From positions 1-55,047 of the forward strand of contig JAUHWS010000003.1 in assembly GCA_030427295.1 (NCBI GenBank): DNA of 55,047 nt. Direction: 5' to 3'. This stretch comes from a bacterium. GTDB lineage: Bacteria; Patescibacteriota; Gracilibacteria; UM-FILTER-43-11. Both the position numbers and the translations under genes were made by a program. Below, one piece after another: positions 30,378 to 39,264 of the stretch. The notes under the pieces were generated by a model. That model searched no databases, was not told the origin of the DNA, and saw nothing but the letters and a program-made list of their open reading frames with translations. Each line of letters starts with the position of its first letter. Position 1 is the stretch's first letter.

Positions 30378-30420
30378 ATTGTAAAGACCCAAGATTTTGC
30401 GTCTCTAACCCCAATTCTAT

Positions 30421-32394
30421 ATGCCCAGAGCCATTGTGACCGGAAACGGAAATCTCCTCGCTTGTATCAATCAACACAATTTGATTGAGGATTTTTACTT
30501 CCCGTATGTGGGGATGGAAAATCAGATTGCCTTTGAACACTGGCATCGCTTGGGGGTGCATGTGGACCATCGCTTTTCGTGGTTGAGCGAGCCCAGCTGG
30601 ACCCATGAGATCGATTATTTGCATGAAACCTTGGTGACCGACAGTGTGGCTAAAAATGAGGAGCTACTTTTGACCATCAAATTCAATGATTTTGTTTATC
30701 CGAGTGAGGACTTTTTGATTCGAAAACTCTCCATCAAAAATAATGCTGATTATGATCGAGAATTGAAGGTTTATTTCAATCAAGACTTTCACTTATACGG
30801 CGATAAAATGCAGGATACGGCCTTTTATGAACCCGAACACCGCGCCATGGTTCACTATCGAAAGCGCCGATACTTTTGGATCAGTGGCATGCAAGGGTCT
30901 ATTAGCGGAGTGGATTCGTTCACGACGGGAAAAAGTGAGTACAATCATCTAGAGGGGACCTGGAAGGATGCTGAAGATGGTCATTTGCAAGAGCATCCCA
31001 TTGAACAAGGGTCGGTGGATTCGACGGTGGAGTTTCGGATGAATCTGAAGGCCAATCAAGAAAAACAATTGTATGTGTGGATTTGTGCGGGTAAAAACTT
31101 GTCGGAGGTGAAGCATTTGCATGACTACATTTTGAGTGAAAAGCCGGAAAAGTTGATGAACAATACCATTAATTATTGGATCAGTTGGGTGAATAAAGAA
31201 GCTCAACGGGAATTCTTGGTAGAACCCGAGCTCATGAAGCATTACAAACAAAGCCTTTTGATCATCCGGACTCAGATTGACAATCGAGGCGCCATCATCG
31301 CGGCAAATGACTCGGATATTATGAAATTTAATAAGGACACCTACTCGTACATGTGGCCTCGTGATGGGGCCTGGGTGAGCTTGGCCTTGGACCGAGCGGG
31401 TTACGGTGAAATCACCAAGCGTTTTTTTGCCTTCTGCGCCGATAGCATGACCGAGGATGGTTATCTCCTCCACAAATACAATCCGGATGAGTCGGTGGGT
31501 TCCTCATGGCATTCGTGGTATAAGGATGGTGAAATGCAACTGCCAATTCAGGAAGATGAAACCGCCATTGTGACTTACGCCTTGTGGAATCACTGGCTGT
31601 ATTATAAGGATATTGAGTTCATTCAAGACATGTATGAACCACTCATTCGAGCGGCTGGGAATTTTATGATGCATTTTATCGATGAGGAAACGGGCCTTCC
31701 CTTACCCACGTATGATTTGTGGGAACAGGAGCGTGGGGTTTTTACTTACACCACCGCTTGCGTGTACGCCGGCTTGGAAGCGGCTTATCGGCTTTCGGCA
31801 ATACTGGGCCACTTCAATCATTCGCATCGGTACAAGGAAGCGGCAGAGCGCATCAAGCAAGCCATGCTCACGCATCTTTATGATGCGGAGGAAGATCGTT
31901 TTTTGAAACGTATCGAAATCGACCCACACACCCGCGCGGTGACCAAGGATTATGGGCTGGATGCCAGTATGCATGCCGTGTGGATGATGGGCGTGTTGCC
32001 TGCGGAGGATGACATGGTGGTCAAAACAAATCGCGCCTTATTTGAGAAATTAAGTGTGAAGGAAGGGCCGATTGGAGGTTTGACTCGGAATGAACATGAT
32101 CATTATCAGCGCGTCCATGGGCACTATGGGGATGTTCAAGGAAACCCTTGGATCATCACGACCTTGTGGCACGCACAGTGGCTGATGGCCATTGCTAAAA
32201 ATAGAGAGGACTTGAAGGAGGCAGAAAAATACTTACATTGGGCGATTGAACGAGCCAACTCGGCCGGTATCATGCCTGAACAGGTGAATCCGTTTAACGG
32301 CGATCCCCTTTCGGTAGCCCCGCTGACTTGGAGTCACGCGACCTTTGTGGATTCGGTGTTGAAGTATGATGAGAGGATGAAGGAATTGTCTTAA
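30421..32394 (+). CDS. GH15 family glucoamylase/glucodextranase-like enzyme
   Basis: A 657-residue glycoside hydrolase of family 15: an N-terminal beta domain (to about residue 260) and an (alpha/alpha)6 barrel. Barrel motifs visible are SYMWPRDGAWVSLALD, SSWHSWYKDGEMQLPIQEDE, LPTYDLWEQERGVFTYT with a likely catalytic Glu, and MPEQVNPFNGDPLSVAPLTWSHA near the end. It removes terminal glucose from alpha-glucan. No signal peptide. It is third in the glucan cluster, 43 bases behind GH57. The order GT4, GH57, GH15 resembles archaeal-type glycogen loci. Confidence 0.9.
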   Translation: MPRAIVTGNGNLLACINQHNLIEDFYFPYVGMENQIAFEHWHRLGVHVDHRFSWLSEPSWTHEIDYLHETLVTDSVAKNEELLLTIKFNDFVYPSEDFLIRKLSIKNNADYDRELKVYFNQDFHLYGDKMQDTAFYEPEHRAMVHYRKRRYFWISGMQGSISGVDSFTTGKSEYNHLEGTWKDAEDGHLQEHPIEQGSVDSTVEFRMNLKANQEKQLYVWICAGKNLSEVKHLHDYILSEKPEKLMNNTINYWISWVNKEAQREFLVEPELMKHYKQSLLIIRTQIDNRGAIIAANDSDIMKFNKDTYSYMWPRDGAWVSLALDRAGYGEITKRFFAFCADSMTEDGYLLHKYNPDESVGSSWHSWYKDGEMQLPIQEDETAIVTYALWNHWLYYKDIEFIQDMYEPLIRAAGNFMMHFIDEETGLPLPTYDLWEQERGVFTYTTACVYAGLEAAYRLSAILGHFNHSHRYKEAAERIKQAMLTHLYDAEEDRFLKRIEIDPHTRAVTKDYGLDASMHAVWMMGVLPAEDDMVVKTNRALFEKLSVKEGPIGGLTRNEHDHYQRVHGHYGDVQGNPWIITTLWHAQWLMAIAKNREDLKEAEKYLHWAIERANSAGIMPEQVNPFNGDPLSVAPLTWSHATFVDSVLKYDERMKELS

Positions 32395-32401
32395 TTTTTT
32401 A

Positions 32402-32630
32402 GGATGGGTATATACTTGAGCGTGAGGTGGGTATATACTTTTTGGGAGCTGTTAGCTATTAGCTTTTAGCTGGTAGACTAGTCGGTATTTAGGATAACCC
32501 AAATTACCTCTTATTTAAGATAAGTAGAGAGTTATCTTAACTGAATTTAACTATCAGCTACCAGCTCTGAGCTCCCAGCTTTTTTCAGAGGATAGGTATA
32601 TAGTTGGGAAGAAGGTAAGTATATACTTCT
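32402..32630. mobile_element. GTATATAC-bounded repeat element, type-2 core, inverted copy
   Basis: Two GTATATAC at the left end (32408-32415 and 32431-32438), GGTATATAG and GTATATAC (32619-32626) at the right. It is the reverse complement of the element at 14551-14778, with shared core blocks such as GATAGTTAAATTCAGT and ACTAGTCTACCAGCT. The 7-bp arrays at 32447-32476 and 32552-32580 are inverse to each other. It fills the gap between GH15 and the methyltransferase. Confidence 0.78.
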
Positions 32631-32651
32631 AAAATCTGCTACAATGTTCTC

Positions 32652-33362
32652 ATGCACCCAAAAAATGCTCACGACATTGTTGGCCAAGTGAAAGCGTCTT
32701 ACAAAGCGATTGCAGGTGAATTTGATCAGACGCGACAGCGGCCCTGGACGGAGTTTGAGGGGTTTTTGGGATATATAAAAAAAGGAGCTAGAGTGCTCGA
32801 TTTGGGCTGTGGTAATGGGAGGTTGTGTGGTTTTTTAGAACAAAAAGAAGTGGAGTATGTGGGAGTCGATCACAATGAAGCCCTGCTGAAGAAAGCTCAA
32901 GAAAACCACCCAAATGCCATATTTGAGCACGCGGATATGGTGAATTTAGAATTGGATGATGAGAGGTTTGACAACGTGTTCTGCATTGCGGCCTTTCACC
33001 ATATTCCCAGCAAGCCATTGAGGAAGAAGGCGCTTAAGGACATTCATCGTTCCCTTAAAAAAGATGGGGTGTTGATTTTGACCACCTGGAACCTGTTTCA
33101 GTGGAAGTATGTGCGGGAGTGGCTCAAAGGTATCGGCCGGAGCATCCTGACTTTGGGGCGAAAAGGGACTTGGAATGACCTGTGGATCAAGTGGGGGAAA
33201 TATCCTCTCAAGCGCTATTATCACAGTTTTTTACCGGGGGAACTGAGACGATTATTTAAAAGTGATGAGTGGACCGTGGAAGCGTTTTACTTTACAAAAA
33301 AAGGGAAAATGGTAAAATTTCTTAGTGCTTATAATATTATTGTGATCGCTCGAAAAAAATAA
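32652..33362 (+). CDS. Class I SAM-dependent methyltransferase
   Basis: A 236-residue methyltransferase. VLDLGCGNGRL is the SAM-binding motif I, EYVGVDHN motif II, and FDNVFCIAAFHHI motif III/IV. The N-terminal ASYKAIAGEFDQTRQRPWTEFEGFL and the overall layout resemble Trm9-type tRNA wobble-uridine methyltransferases, but a small-molecule or lipid substrate is equally possible. A TACAAT at 32640-32645 lies only 6 bases before the ATG, suggesting an almost leaderless transcript if used. It is followed after 8 bases by the WecG-like gene. Confidence 0.85.
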   Translation: MHPKNAHDIVGQVKASYKAIAGEFDQTRQRPWTEFEGFLGYIKKGARVLDLGCGNGRLCGFLEQKEVEYVGVDHNEALLKKAQENHPNAIFEHADMVNLELDDERFDNVFCIAAFHHIPSKPLRKKALKDIHRSLKKDGVLILTTWNLFQWKYVREWLKGIGRSILTLGRKGTWNDLWIKWGKYPLKRYYHSFLPGELRRLFKSDEWTVEAFYFTKKGKMVKFLSAYNIIVIARKK

Positions 33363-33370
33363 CCTTAAAC

Positions 33371-34225
33371 ATGAGTCAAAAAGTAGACATTGCTGGCGTA
33401 AAATTTGATGCCGTCCGCTACGACGATGTGATCACGGCGGTGGAAGTGTTTGTGAGCCAAACCCACCAAAAACACATGATCGCCACGCCGAACCCCGAGA
33501 TGGTGGTGGATGCCAGTCAGCGCAACAGTTTTAAGAATTTGTTGAATTCAACCGCCATGCTCGTGCCCGATGGCATTGGAATTTTGTGGGCCTCATATTA
33601 TCTATCCCTTCCATATAAAAAAAATCGAGTGACGGAGTGGGTTCAACGTTGGAGCAGTTTACTAAAAGTTTTCTTCAAGCACTCGGATATTTACAGCATT
33701 TTGCCACAGCGGGTGACAGGTTCGGATTTGCTCTTTAAAATTGTGGACGCGTCTCAGCGCAATCATTGGCAAATCTATTTGTTGGGAGCGGCGCCAGGCA
33801 TTGCTTCGATTGCCATTGATCGATTGCTCCAGAAATATCCCGACGCGATTTTTGCAGGCAGTTTTGCGGGCACTCCTGCCGAAACCCACGAAGATGAGCT
33901 CTGTGAACGAATCAATCAAGCCCAGCCAGACATTTTGTTTGTCGCCTATGGCAGTCCGGCCCAGGAGGAGTGGATCCATCGGAACTTGGACAAGTTAGAC
34001 ACCGTGAAAGTGGCGATTGGTGTGGGGGGGGCCATCGATTTTGCTGCCGGAAAAGCAAAGCGGGCTCCGAATTGGATGCAGAAAATGGGTTTGGAATGGT
34101 TATGGCGATTGATCCGGCAACCCCGTCGTTACAAACGGATTTGGAATGCCACCTTTCGGTTCATCAAACTGATTCGGAAATACAAAAAAGTGTGTCATCA
34201 AGTAGAAAAGAAGGCCAAAGCCTAA
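33371..34225 (+). CDS. WecG/TagA/CpsF family glycosyltransferase (GT26)
   Basis: A 284-residue glycosyltransferase that adds a sugar to a lipid-linked carrier in surface-polymer synthesis. MIATPNPEMVV, VPDGIGILWA, IYLLGAAPG, DILFVAYGSPAQEEWI and the signature GVGGAIDFAAGKAKRAPNWM are all present, and it ends in a basic amphipathic tail that usually holds such enzymes to the membrane. It lacks the other genes of a polymer locus. It may make part of the wall polymer that SLH proteins bind, which is inference. It is cotranscribed with the methyltransferase. Confidence 0.92.
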   Translation: MSQKVDIAGVKFDAVRYDDVITAVEVFVSQTHQKHMIATPNPEMVVDASQRNSFKNLLNSTAMLVPDGIGILWASYYLSLPYKKNRVTEWVQRWSSLLKVFFKHSDIYSILPQRVTGSDLLFKIVDASQRNHWQIYLLGAAPGIASIAIDRLLQKYPDAIFAGSFAGTPAETHEDELCERINQAQPDILFVAYGSPAQEEWIHRNLDKLDTVKVAIGVGGAIDFAAGKAKRAPNWMQKMGLEWLWRLIRQPRRYKRIWNATFRFIKLIRKYKKVCHQVEKKAKA

Positions 34226-34298
34226 CTCGAGTTTCTGGCTTTTTTGATCATTTTTTGTTACAAATGGACTAATGAGCATTCTCTTAAAACCGTGATCC

Positions 34299-34895
34299 AT
34301 GCTGCAAGACTTTCCGGGCCGAAAGCCCGATGAACATGTCATCATGATCATTCGCAAACACCCAATTGTGTTCATCAGTCGTGTGTTGGTTTTTTTATTG
34401 ATATCCATTTTACCCCTGGCCATCTTTCTTTATTTTTGGTCGCGCAGTTATCCTATCGCATCCGGCACGTTGATAGGGGTGACAGGTTATTTGATCGCCT
34501 TGATGTATTTTTTGGGTACCCTGATGGCCCTTCTGATTTCGTGGCTCAACGAGGAATTCGATTTGTTTATTTTAACGGATCACCGCCTAATCGACATTAC
34601 CCAGATCAACTTTTTGAAGCGTGAAGTGGCTGCCACTCCCCTGTCTCAAATTCAGGATAGTACGGGCGATATTCAAGGTTTTTTTGGGACCCTATTGAAT
34701 TATGGAGAAATTAAAATTCGAACGGCGGCTGGCCGAGGTAGCAGCTTCATTATTGATCGCGTGCCTGACCCGGATATTTTGGCGAGAAAAATTTTGAATT
34801 ATGCTCACGAGAGCAAAGAGATGCATGGTGTGATTGAACATGAAGAAGCTGCTCCAGACAATGTGACAGCAGAAGAAGGACTTCAAAATATTTAA
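34299..34895 (+). CDS. Bacterial PH-domain membrane protein (YdbS-like)
   Basis: A 198-residue protein with two membrane helices at about residues 26-46 and 54-82, followed by a bacterial PH domain (FDLFILTDHRLIDIT, REVAATPLSQIQDS, and NYGEIKIRTA). The layout is that of YdbS/YdbT-type proteins of unknown function. It lies 73 bases behind the GT26 gene. Confidence 0.8.
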   Translation: MLQDFPGRKPDEHVIMIIRKHPIVFISRVLVFLLISILPLAIFLYFWSRSYPIASGTLIGVTGYLIALMYFLGTLMALLISWLNEEFDLFILTDHRLIDITQINFLKREVAATPLSQIQDSTGDIQGFFGTLLNYGEIKIRTAAGRGSSFIIDRVPDPDILARKILNYAHESKEMHGVIEHEEAAPDNVTAEEGLQNI

Positions 34896-34940
34896 AGGAT
34901 GGTCTTTCTGATTGAGAAATGGTATTTTGGCTTCCCTATT

Positions 34941-35056
34941 GTGGAGCGAACCGTGGAGCGAATGGTGGGCCGAATTGTTGGTTTTTAAACTGTGCTTCTT
35001 CCACCATTCACATCCAATTCGTAATTTGTAATTAGTAACTCGTAATTTGTAATCAG
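34941..35056. repeat. 12-bp and 7-bp arrays upstream of the large unknown gene
   Basis: Units GTGGAGCGAACC, GTGGAGCGAATG, GTGGGCCGAATT (34941-34976), then AATTCGT, AATTTGT, AATTAGT, AACTCGT, AATTTGT, AATCAGG from about 35016. The heptamers run to 2-3 bases before the next ATG, where a ribosome-binding site would be. Confidence 0.65.
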
Positions 35057-35058
35057 GT

Positions 35059-37029
35059 ATGGCCGAAGCAGCCCGAAAAATCGAAGGGATTGATGCGGAC
35101 GATGAAAATCCAGAGAAAATTCGGGAGCGCGAAGAGATGGATGACATTCGGGATCAGATCAGTGACGTGGCGGATCAATCGCTGCAAGAAGGAGTGATCG
35201 ATTTGGAAGCCCATCGTTTTTACAAACAGCTTTCTCGAGGCCAGGCGGTGAGTAAGGAATTGGAGAAAAAAGACAAGCTGAAAGGCATGCTGGATTTTGC
35301 CAAGGAATATGCCATCAAGTCGATCAAGATTCAACAAAAACTCGAAAAAGAAGTGCCGGCCAATGATGGAAAGTATTTGATGGAAAAGTTGGTGACAGAC
35401 AACATCGATTTTATGAAACAAGCCGATGCGGTGGATCGTTTGATTAACGAAAAAATTGACCGCATCAAACAAGATATTAAATTATTTGGTGAGTTGAGTG
35501 ATCATCCCTATACGAAGGAGTTAAGCATAACCGTCTCGGATAAAATCAAATTGGGGGATGAGAAGAGTTTTTTGGAAGCCAAGACTCCTGATCGTCGGGC
35601 TTTTTTGAAAGCAGTTCAAGAGCTTTTTTGGAAGAAGGAAGTGGAGGAGGCCATGGATGAAAAAAATGCCGAAAAACTCACGCGGATTTATGAAGCGAAA
35701 CTACGACGACGATTGTGTAATTCTCAAGGAAAAAATGGTTCGATGGGTCAGAAGACCTTTAATGCCTTTCTGGAGGGTTTCAAGCAAATGGCGGAAGAGA
35801 AGAATTTTGTGGGGATGGAATACTGGCACAAGGATTTTGAGAACCAGATGAAAGATCGGGATGCATTTTTTGATGAAATGCGCCACACCGTCAGAGAAGA
35901 TGGCTTGCGCGAGTTGGAAGGGAGCGTTCATTTTATTGGCTTTACGGAGTTAAAAGAGCGCTACAAAGCCATGCTCAAGCCTGACTCAAAAGAATCCAAG
36001 CGGCTGGAGAATCAGTATGGGGGAAAATTGGAAGAATACCGCAACGTCTGCGCTAGTGACCACAGTATCAAAGCCTTTAAGGAATGGTTCGCCGCCTTGC
36101 CGCTGAAAGGCAGATACACCGCTCGAGATCGGATTGATACTTATGAAGGCATGGGAAGGCTCATGGAACAGTGGGAGCGGATCAAAAAACTACCACCCGA
36201 ACAGCAGTTGTTTATGGAGCAGAAGCGAGATGATCCCAATGCGAATTGGGGCTACACTGAATTCCAAAAACAACTGGAGGAATTTGAAAGGCAGGGGGTG
36301 GGGGTGAATCTTGAGTCAGCGGAAGCCGAGGAAGCCCTGGCTGGCTTGAATGATTCGGAAAAACGGGCCGTTTTGAGTGCTCGAAAAGTGTTGATGAAAC
36401 TGGGCCAAACCAATGTAGATCAGATGGCACAGGTGATTCACTTTATGACCGATGGTTTATCTCAAGCTCAAATCGACCAGATGGATCATGATCAAGAGGT
36501 GGCGGCCGAAATTGAACGGCTTGAAGCCGAGCAGGAGTCTCTGATTGAGCCATCGGCCAATCAAGCAGATTATCGGCTGCGAGAGGTGCCCACTCCGGTT
36601 CAAAATGAGTTAGAGGAGATGGCTCAAGAGGAAGATGCGGAGGTTGATCCAGCCCTTGAAATTGATGAAAGGACGGATAACAACCATCCTGAAGCGGAGC
36701 AGGAAAAACTGAAGCGACTGGAACGGTCAGAAGAATTGAAGGTGAGCAAAGTGAGCGCCTTTAAGAAGGTTCAAAACCGACAAGGCGAACGGAACATGGA
36801 AGTGATGGTGAATGATATGGAGAGCGCCCGCAGTTTTGCTATGGAGGATAATCGCAAGGCGGTCCGCTCAGAAGCGCGAGGGGGGAAAGATAAGGTGTCG
36901 TTTACCTTTGACATGGGGAGCGGCAAACGCAAGTTCAATGCCAAAAGTTTGAATGCCTTAGAGAAACTCCTACGGGCCAAACGCTCCGCGAATGATTCGA
37001 ATTATGGAAATGTGGACAAGGCGTCTTAG
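35059..37029 (+). CDS. Large charged helical protein, unknown
   Basis: A 656-residue acidic protein without signal peptide or membrane segments. It is dominated by Glu, Lys, Asp and Arg and reads as long helices, with likely coiled-coil stretches at about 70-170, 240-350 and 475-560. The C-terminus has a short FTFDMGSGKRKF strand and a basic tail. No family is recognised. It may be a structural or scaffold protein, but that is a guess. It starts directly behind a 7-bp repeat array and is followed at once by a GTATATAC element, and appears monocistronic. Confidence 0.75.
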   Translation: MAEAARKIEGIDADDENPEKIREREEMDDIRDQISDVADQSLQEGVIDLEAHRFYKQLSRGQAVSKELEKKDKLKGMLDFAKEYAIKSIKIQQKLEKEVPANDGKYLMEKLVTDNIDFMKQADAVDRLINEKIDRIKQDIKLFGELSDHPYTKELSITVSDKIKLGDEKSFLEAKTPDRRAFLKAVQELFWKKEVEEAMDEKNAEKLTRIYEAKLRRRLCNSQGKNGSMGQKTFNAFLEGFKQMAEEKNFVGMEYWHKDFENQMKDRDAFFDEMRHTVREDGLRELEGSVHFIGFTELKERYKAMLKPDSKESKRLENQYGGKLEEYRNVCASDHSIKAFKEWFAALPLKGRYTARDRIDTYEGMGRLMEQWERIKKLPPEQQLFMEQKRDDPNANWGYTEFQKQLEEFERQGVGVNLESAEAEEALAGLNDSEKRAVLSARKVLMKLGQTNVDQMAQVIHFMTDGLSQAQIDQMDHDQEVAAEIERLEAEQESLIEPSANQADYRLREVPTPVQNELEEMAQEEDAEVDPALEIDERTDNNHPEAEQEKLKRLERSEELKVSKVSAFKKVQNRQGERNMEVMVNDMESARSFAMEDNRKAVRSEARGGKDKVSFTFDMGSGKRKFNAKSLNALEKLLRAKRSANDSNYGNVDKAS

Positions 37030-37033
37030 GGTG

Positions 37034-37284
37034 GAGGTATATACTCACCCTCTGCCCAACTATATACCTATCCTCTTCAGAATGCTGGGGTTCATCTCAG
37101 TACCTTTTTCAACAAGCGATTAGCGAATAGCGAGTAGCGATTAGCTGAAATAGATCTTAGAATAGAGCTAGACGCTATACACTGATCGCTACACGCTCAA
37201 AAAATCAACTCGTAATTAGTCACTCGTAATTCGTAATTAAGAATAAAGTATATACCCACCTCAACCCAAAGTATATACACAAGT
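37034..37284. mobile_element. GTATATAC-bounded repeat element, type-3 core, copy 2
   Basis: Left end GTATATAC (37037-37044) plus ACTATATACC. Right end two GTATATAC (37248-37255 and 37271-37278). Its 7-bp array (37115-37146) is identical in sequence to that at 22827-22858. A second heptamer stretch of the ACTCGTAATT type lies at about 37207-37232. Same orientation as the copy at 22746-22996. Confidence 0.78.
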
Positions 37285-37302
37285 ATGCAGCGGAAGTGAG
37301 AA

Positions 37303-38544
37303 CTACCCCACCGTCGACCCAATATAAAAGAAAGGCAGCATCACGGCCATCAAAATGGAGCCGACGAGGGCGGCGACGATGAAAATCATGATGGGTTCGA
37401 TGAGGGTGGAGATGTTGCGGAGGGAGTAGTCGATGCTCTTGCGATAATTAGCTTTGATCTTTTCGAACATCTGAGGAATTTTCCCGGTGGTCTCGCCAAT
37501 GTGCATCAGTTGAGCCACTTGCAGTGGGAAGAGCTTGTGTTTTTTGAATTTTTGTTCTCGGATGTCGATGAGCCCCATCAACTGACTGACTTCTTGCCCC
37601 ATCACGACGCCTTTTCTTAGGTCTTCAATCGCATGTTGGTAGTGTAGGTTACTCAAGGTTCGTTTGGTGATGGCAAAGGCCTCGGTAATGAGCACCCCAC
37701 TGCGCATGAGCATGGCCATGTTGGAAGCAATCATCATGAGGTTTTTTTCGCGGTTGATCCGGCCAATGATGGGGAGTGCCCCCACCATGGATTCTCCGAT
37801 CCAGCGACCGGGTTTGAATTCGGCGAAGAAGAGGTAGAGTAAAATACATCCTCCCACAATACTCAAAATGAGGATGGGCCATTTTGCCACGATGAAATCA
37901 CTAATGTTGATGACTCCCTGTGTTAAAGCTGGCAAACTGACTTGGGCTTGGTCGTACATCTCGGCAATCTTGGGGATGACAAAAATCATCATCCCGGCGA
38001 CGAGGCCGATCGCCAAGACAATCAGGATGATGGGGTAGACCATCGCCCCGGTGATCTTGCGATGAAAATCCTGACTCGCTTCCATTTCTTCTACGAGATC
38101 CGAAAGGACCTCTTTTAAATTCCCACTGGCTTCGGCGGCTTCGACCAAGGCGGATTGCATGGTGGGAAAAACATGGGGGAAGAATTCCATTGCTTCGGCC
38201 AAACTCAGCCCTGCATTGATGTCATGAATCATGTGGGCGTAGAGTTTTTTGACCGTCTTATTTCGCTCTTGGGCTTGAATAAGCGAAAGGGAGTCGATGA
38301 GCGGCACGCCCGACCCCACCAAAGTGGCGAGCTGGTCATAAAAACTGAGTCGTTGCTTGTGACTGAAGTGTAAGTGCCGGAGAGAAAACGGTAATTTGGC
38401 GTTCTTAATTCGCTCTCTTTTTTCAATTTTTTTCCGCGTTTGTTCATCGAGCATGTCGACCCCAGCCAAGGGTTTGCTGGCGGGATCCTGAGTGACAGGA
38501 GGGACGGGATTTTCCGGTGCTGTTTTTTTGGAAAATAAGTTCAT
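37303..38544 (-). CDS. pilC: Type IV pilus inner-membrane platform protein (PilC/GspF)
   Basis: A 413-residue integral membrane protein with two T2SSF domains. The first starts near residue 60 (LSFYDQLATLVGSGVPLIDSL), the second near residue 265 (NMAMLMRSGVLITEAFAI), and there are three membrane helices at about 165-190, 215-235 and 375-400. It holds the pilus assembly ATPase at the membrane. It is third in the operon pilB, pseudopilin, pilC; only 3 bases separate it from the pseudopilin gene. Confidence 0.94.
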   Translation of the reverse strand: MNLFSKKTAPENPVPPVTQDPASKPLAGVDMLDEQTRKKIEKRERIKNAKLPFSLRHLHFSHKQRLSFYDQLATLVGSGVPLIDSLSLIQAQERNKTVKKLYAHMIHDINAGLSLAEAMEFFPHVFPTMQSALVEAAEASGNLKEVLSDLVEEMEASQDFHRKITGAMVYPIILIVLAIGLVAGMMIFVIPKIAEMYDQAQVSLPALTQGVINISDFIVAKWPILILSIVGGCILLYLFFAEFKPGRWIGESMVGALPIIGRINREKNLMMIASNMAMLMRSGVLITEAFAITKRTLSNLHYQHAIEDLRKGVVMGQEVSQLMGLIDIREQKFKKHKLFPLQVAQLMHIGETTGKIPQMFEKIKANYRKSIDYSLRNISTLIEPIMIFIVAALVGSILMAVMLPFFYIGSTVG

Positions 38545-38547
38545 GGC

Positions 38548-39252
38548 TTAAGGATTCAATTCAACGACTTCTTCGATACCGGCAGGGTGAGTGAGGGTGA
38601 GAGAAGCGTCCCCTTGATAAATTTCACCGAGCTTGTAAAATGTTTTTTTGCCGTAAGGCGCTTCGATTTTGAGCTGTAGGTCTGTTCCCGAGCTGATCTG
38701 AACGGGAGCATGGCTTCCATCCCGATCAAGATTGAAATGGAGGAAGCGAATGCGGTTTGAGAACGCGCCATTGGATTGAAGTTGATATTGCCAACTGAGA
38801 GATTGGTCATCCATCATTGGCGCGCAGTAGGTCGTGTCAGTTTTGAAGGGGAGGAGCTCTAGATTCTGTCCTTTTTGATCTTGGAGGATCAAATTCACTT
38901 GTTGGTCCGTTTCAAAGCTGAGCGTCGTTTCATTTTCTTCGCAGCCTTCCAGGCCAAAGCCGAGATAACTCAGGGTGAGTGAATTGCTTGAAGGCCGGCT
39001 ATCGACGACGAGTAATTCGGGTTGAAAGTGAATCAGGTGGGATTCATATTCGCCGTTGATGGCTTCGAGTTCGAGTTGTTTTAGACGGTCTTGAATCACT
39101 TTGGCGGTTTCTTCGATTTGGATGCTTTCTTTGGCCCCTCCGAACCCCACCACCGCGGCGGTGGAAAGTAGGGCCAGAATGACCACCACAACCATGATTT
39201 CAACCAAGGTGAAACCTTTTTGGGACTGAGATTTAAAAGAATTGCATTTCAT
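38548..39252 (-). CDS. Type IV pilus/type II secretion pseudopilin (GspH-like)
   Basis: A 234-residue prepilin. The leader ends in KG and is followed by FTLVEIMVVVVILALLSTA, the prepilin cleavage site with Glu at position +5 and hydrophobic helix. The rest is a beta-rich domain with three Cys, as in GspH or minor pilins. It lies between pilB and pilC, 12 bases behind pilB. Confidence 0.9.
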   Translation of the reverse strand: MKCNSFKSQSQKGFTLVEIMVVVVILALLSTAAVVGFGGAKESIQIEETAKVIQDRLKQLELEAINGEYESHLIHFQPELLVVDSRPSSNSLTLSYLGFGLEGCEENETTLSFETDQQVNLILQDQKGQNLELLPFKTDTTYCAPMMDDQSLSWQYQLQSNGAFSNRIRFLHFNLDRDGSHAPVQISSGTDLQLKIEAPYGKKTFYKLGEIYQGDASLTLTHPAGIEEVVELNP

Positions 39253-39264
39253 CGATAAAACAAA

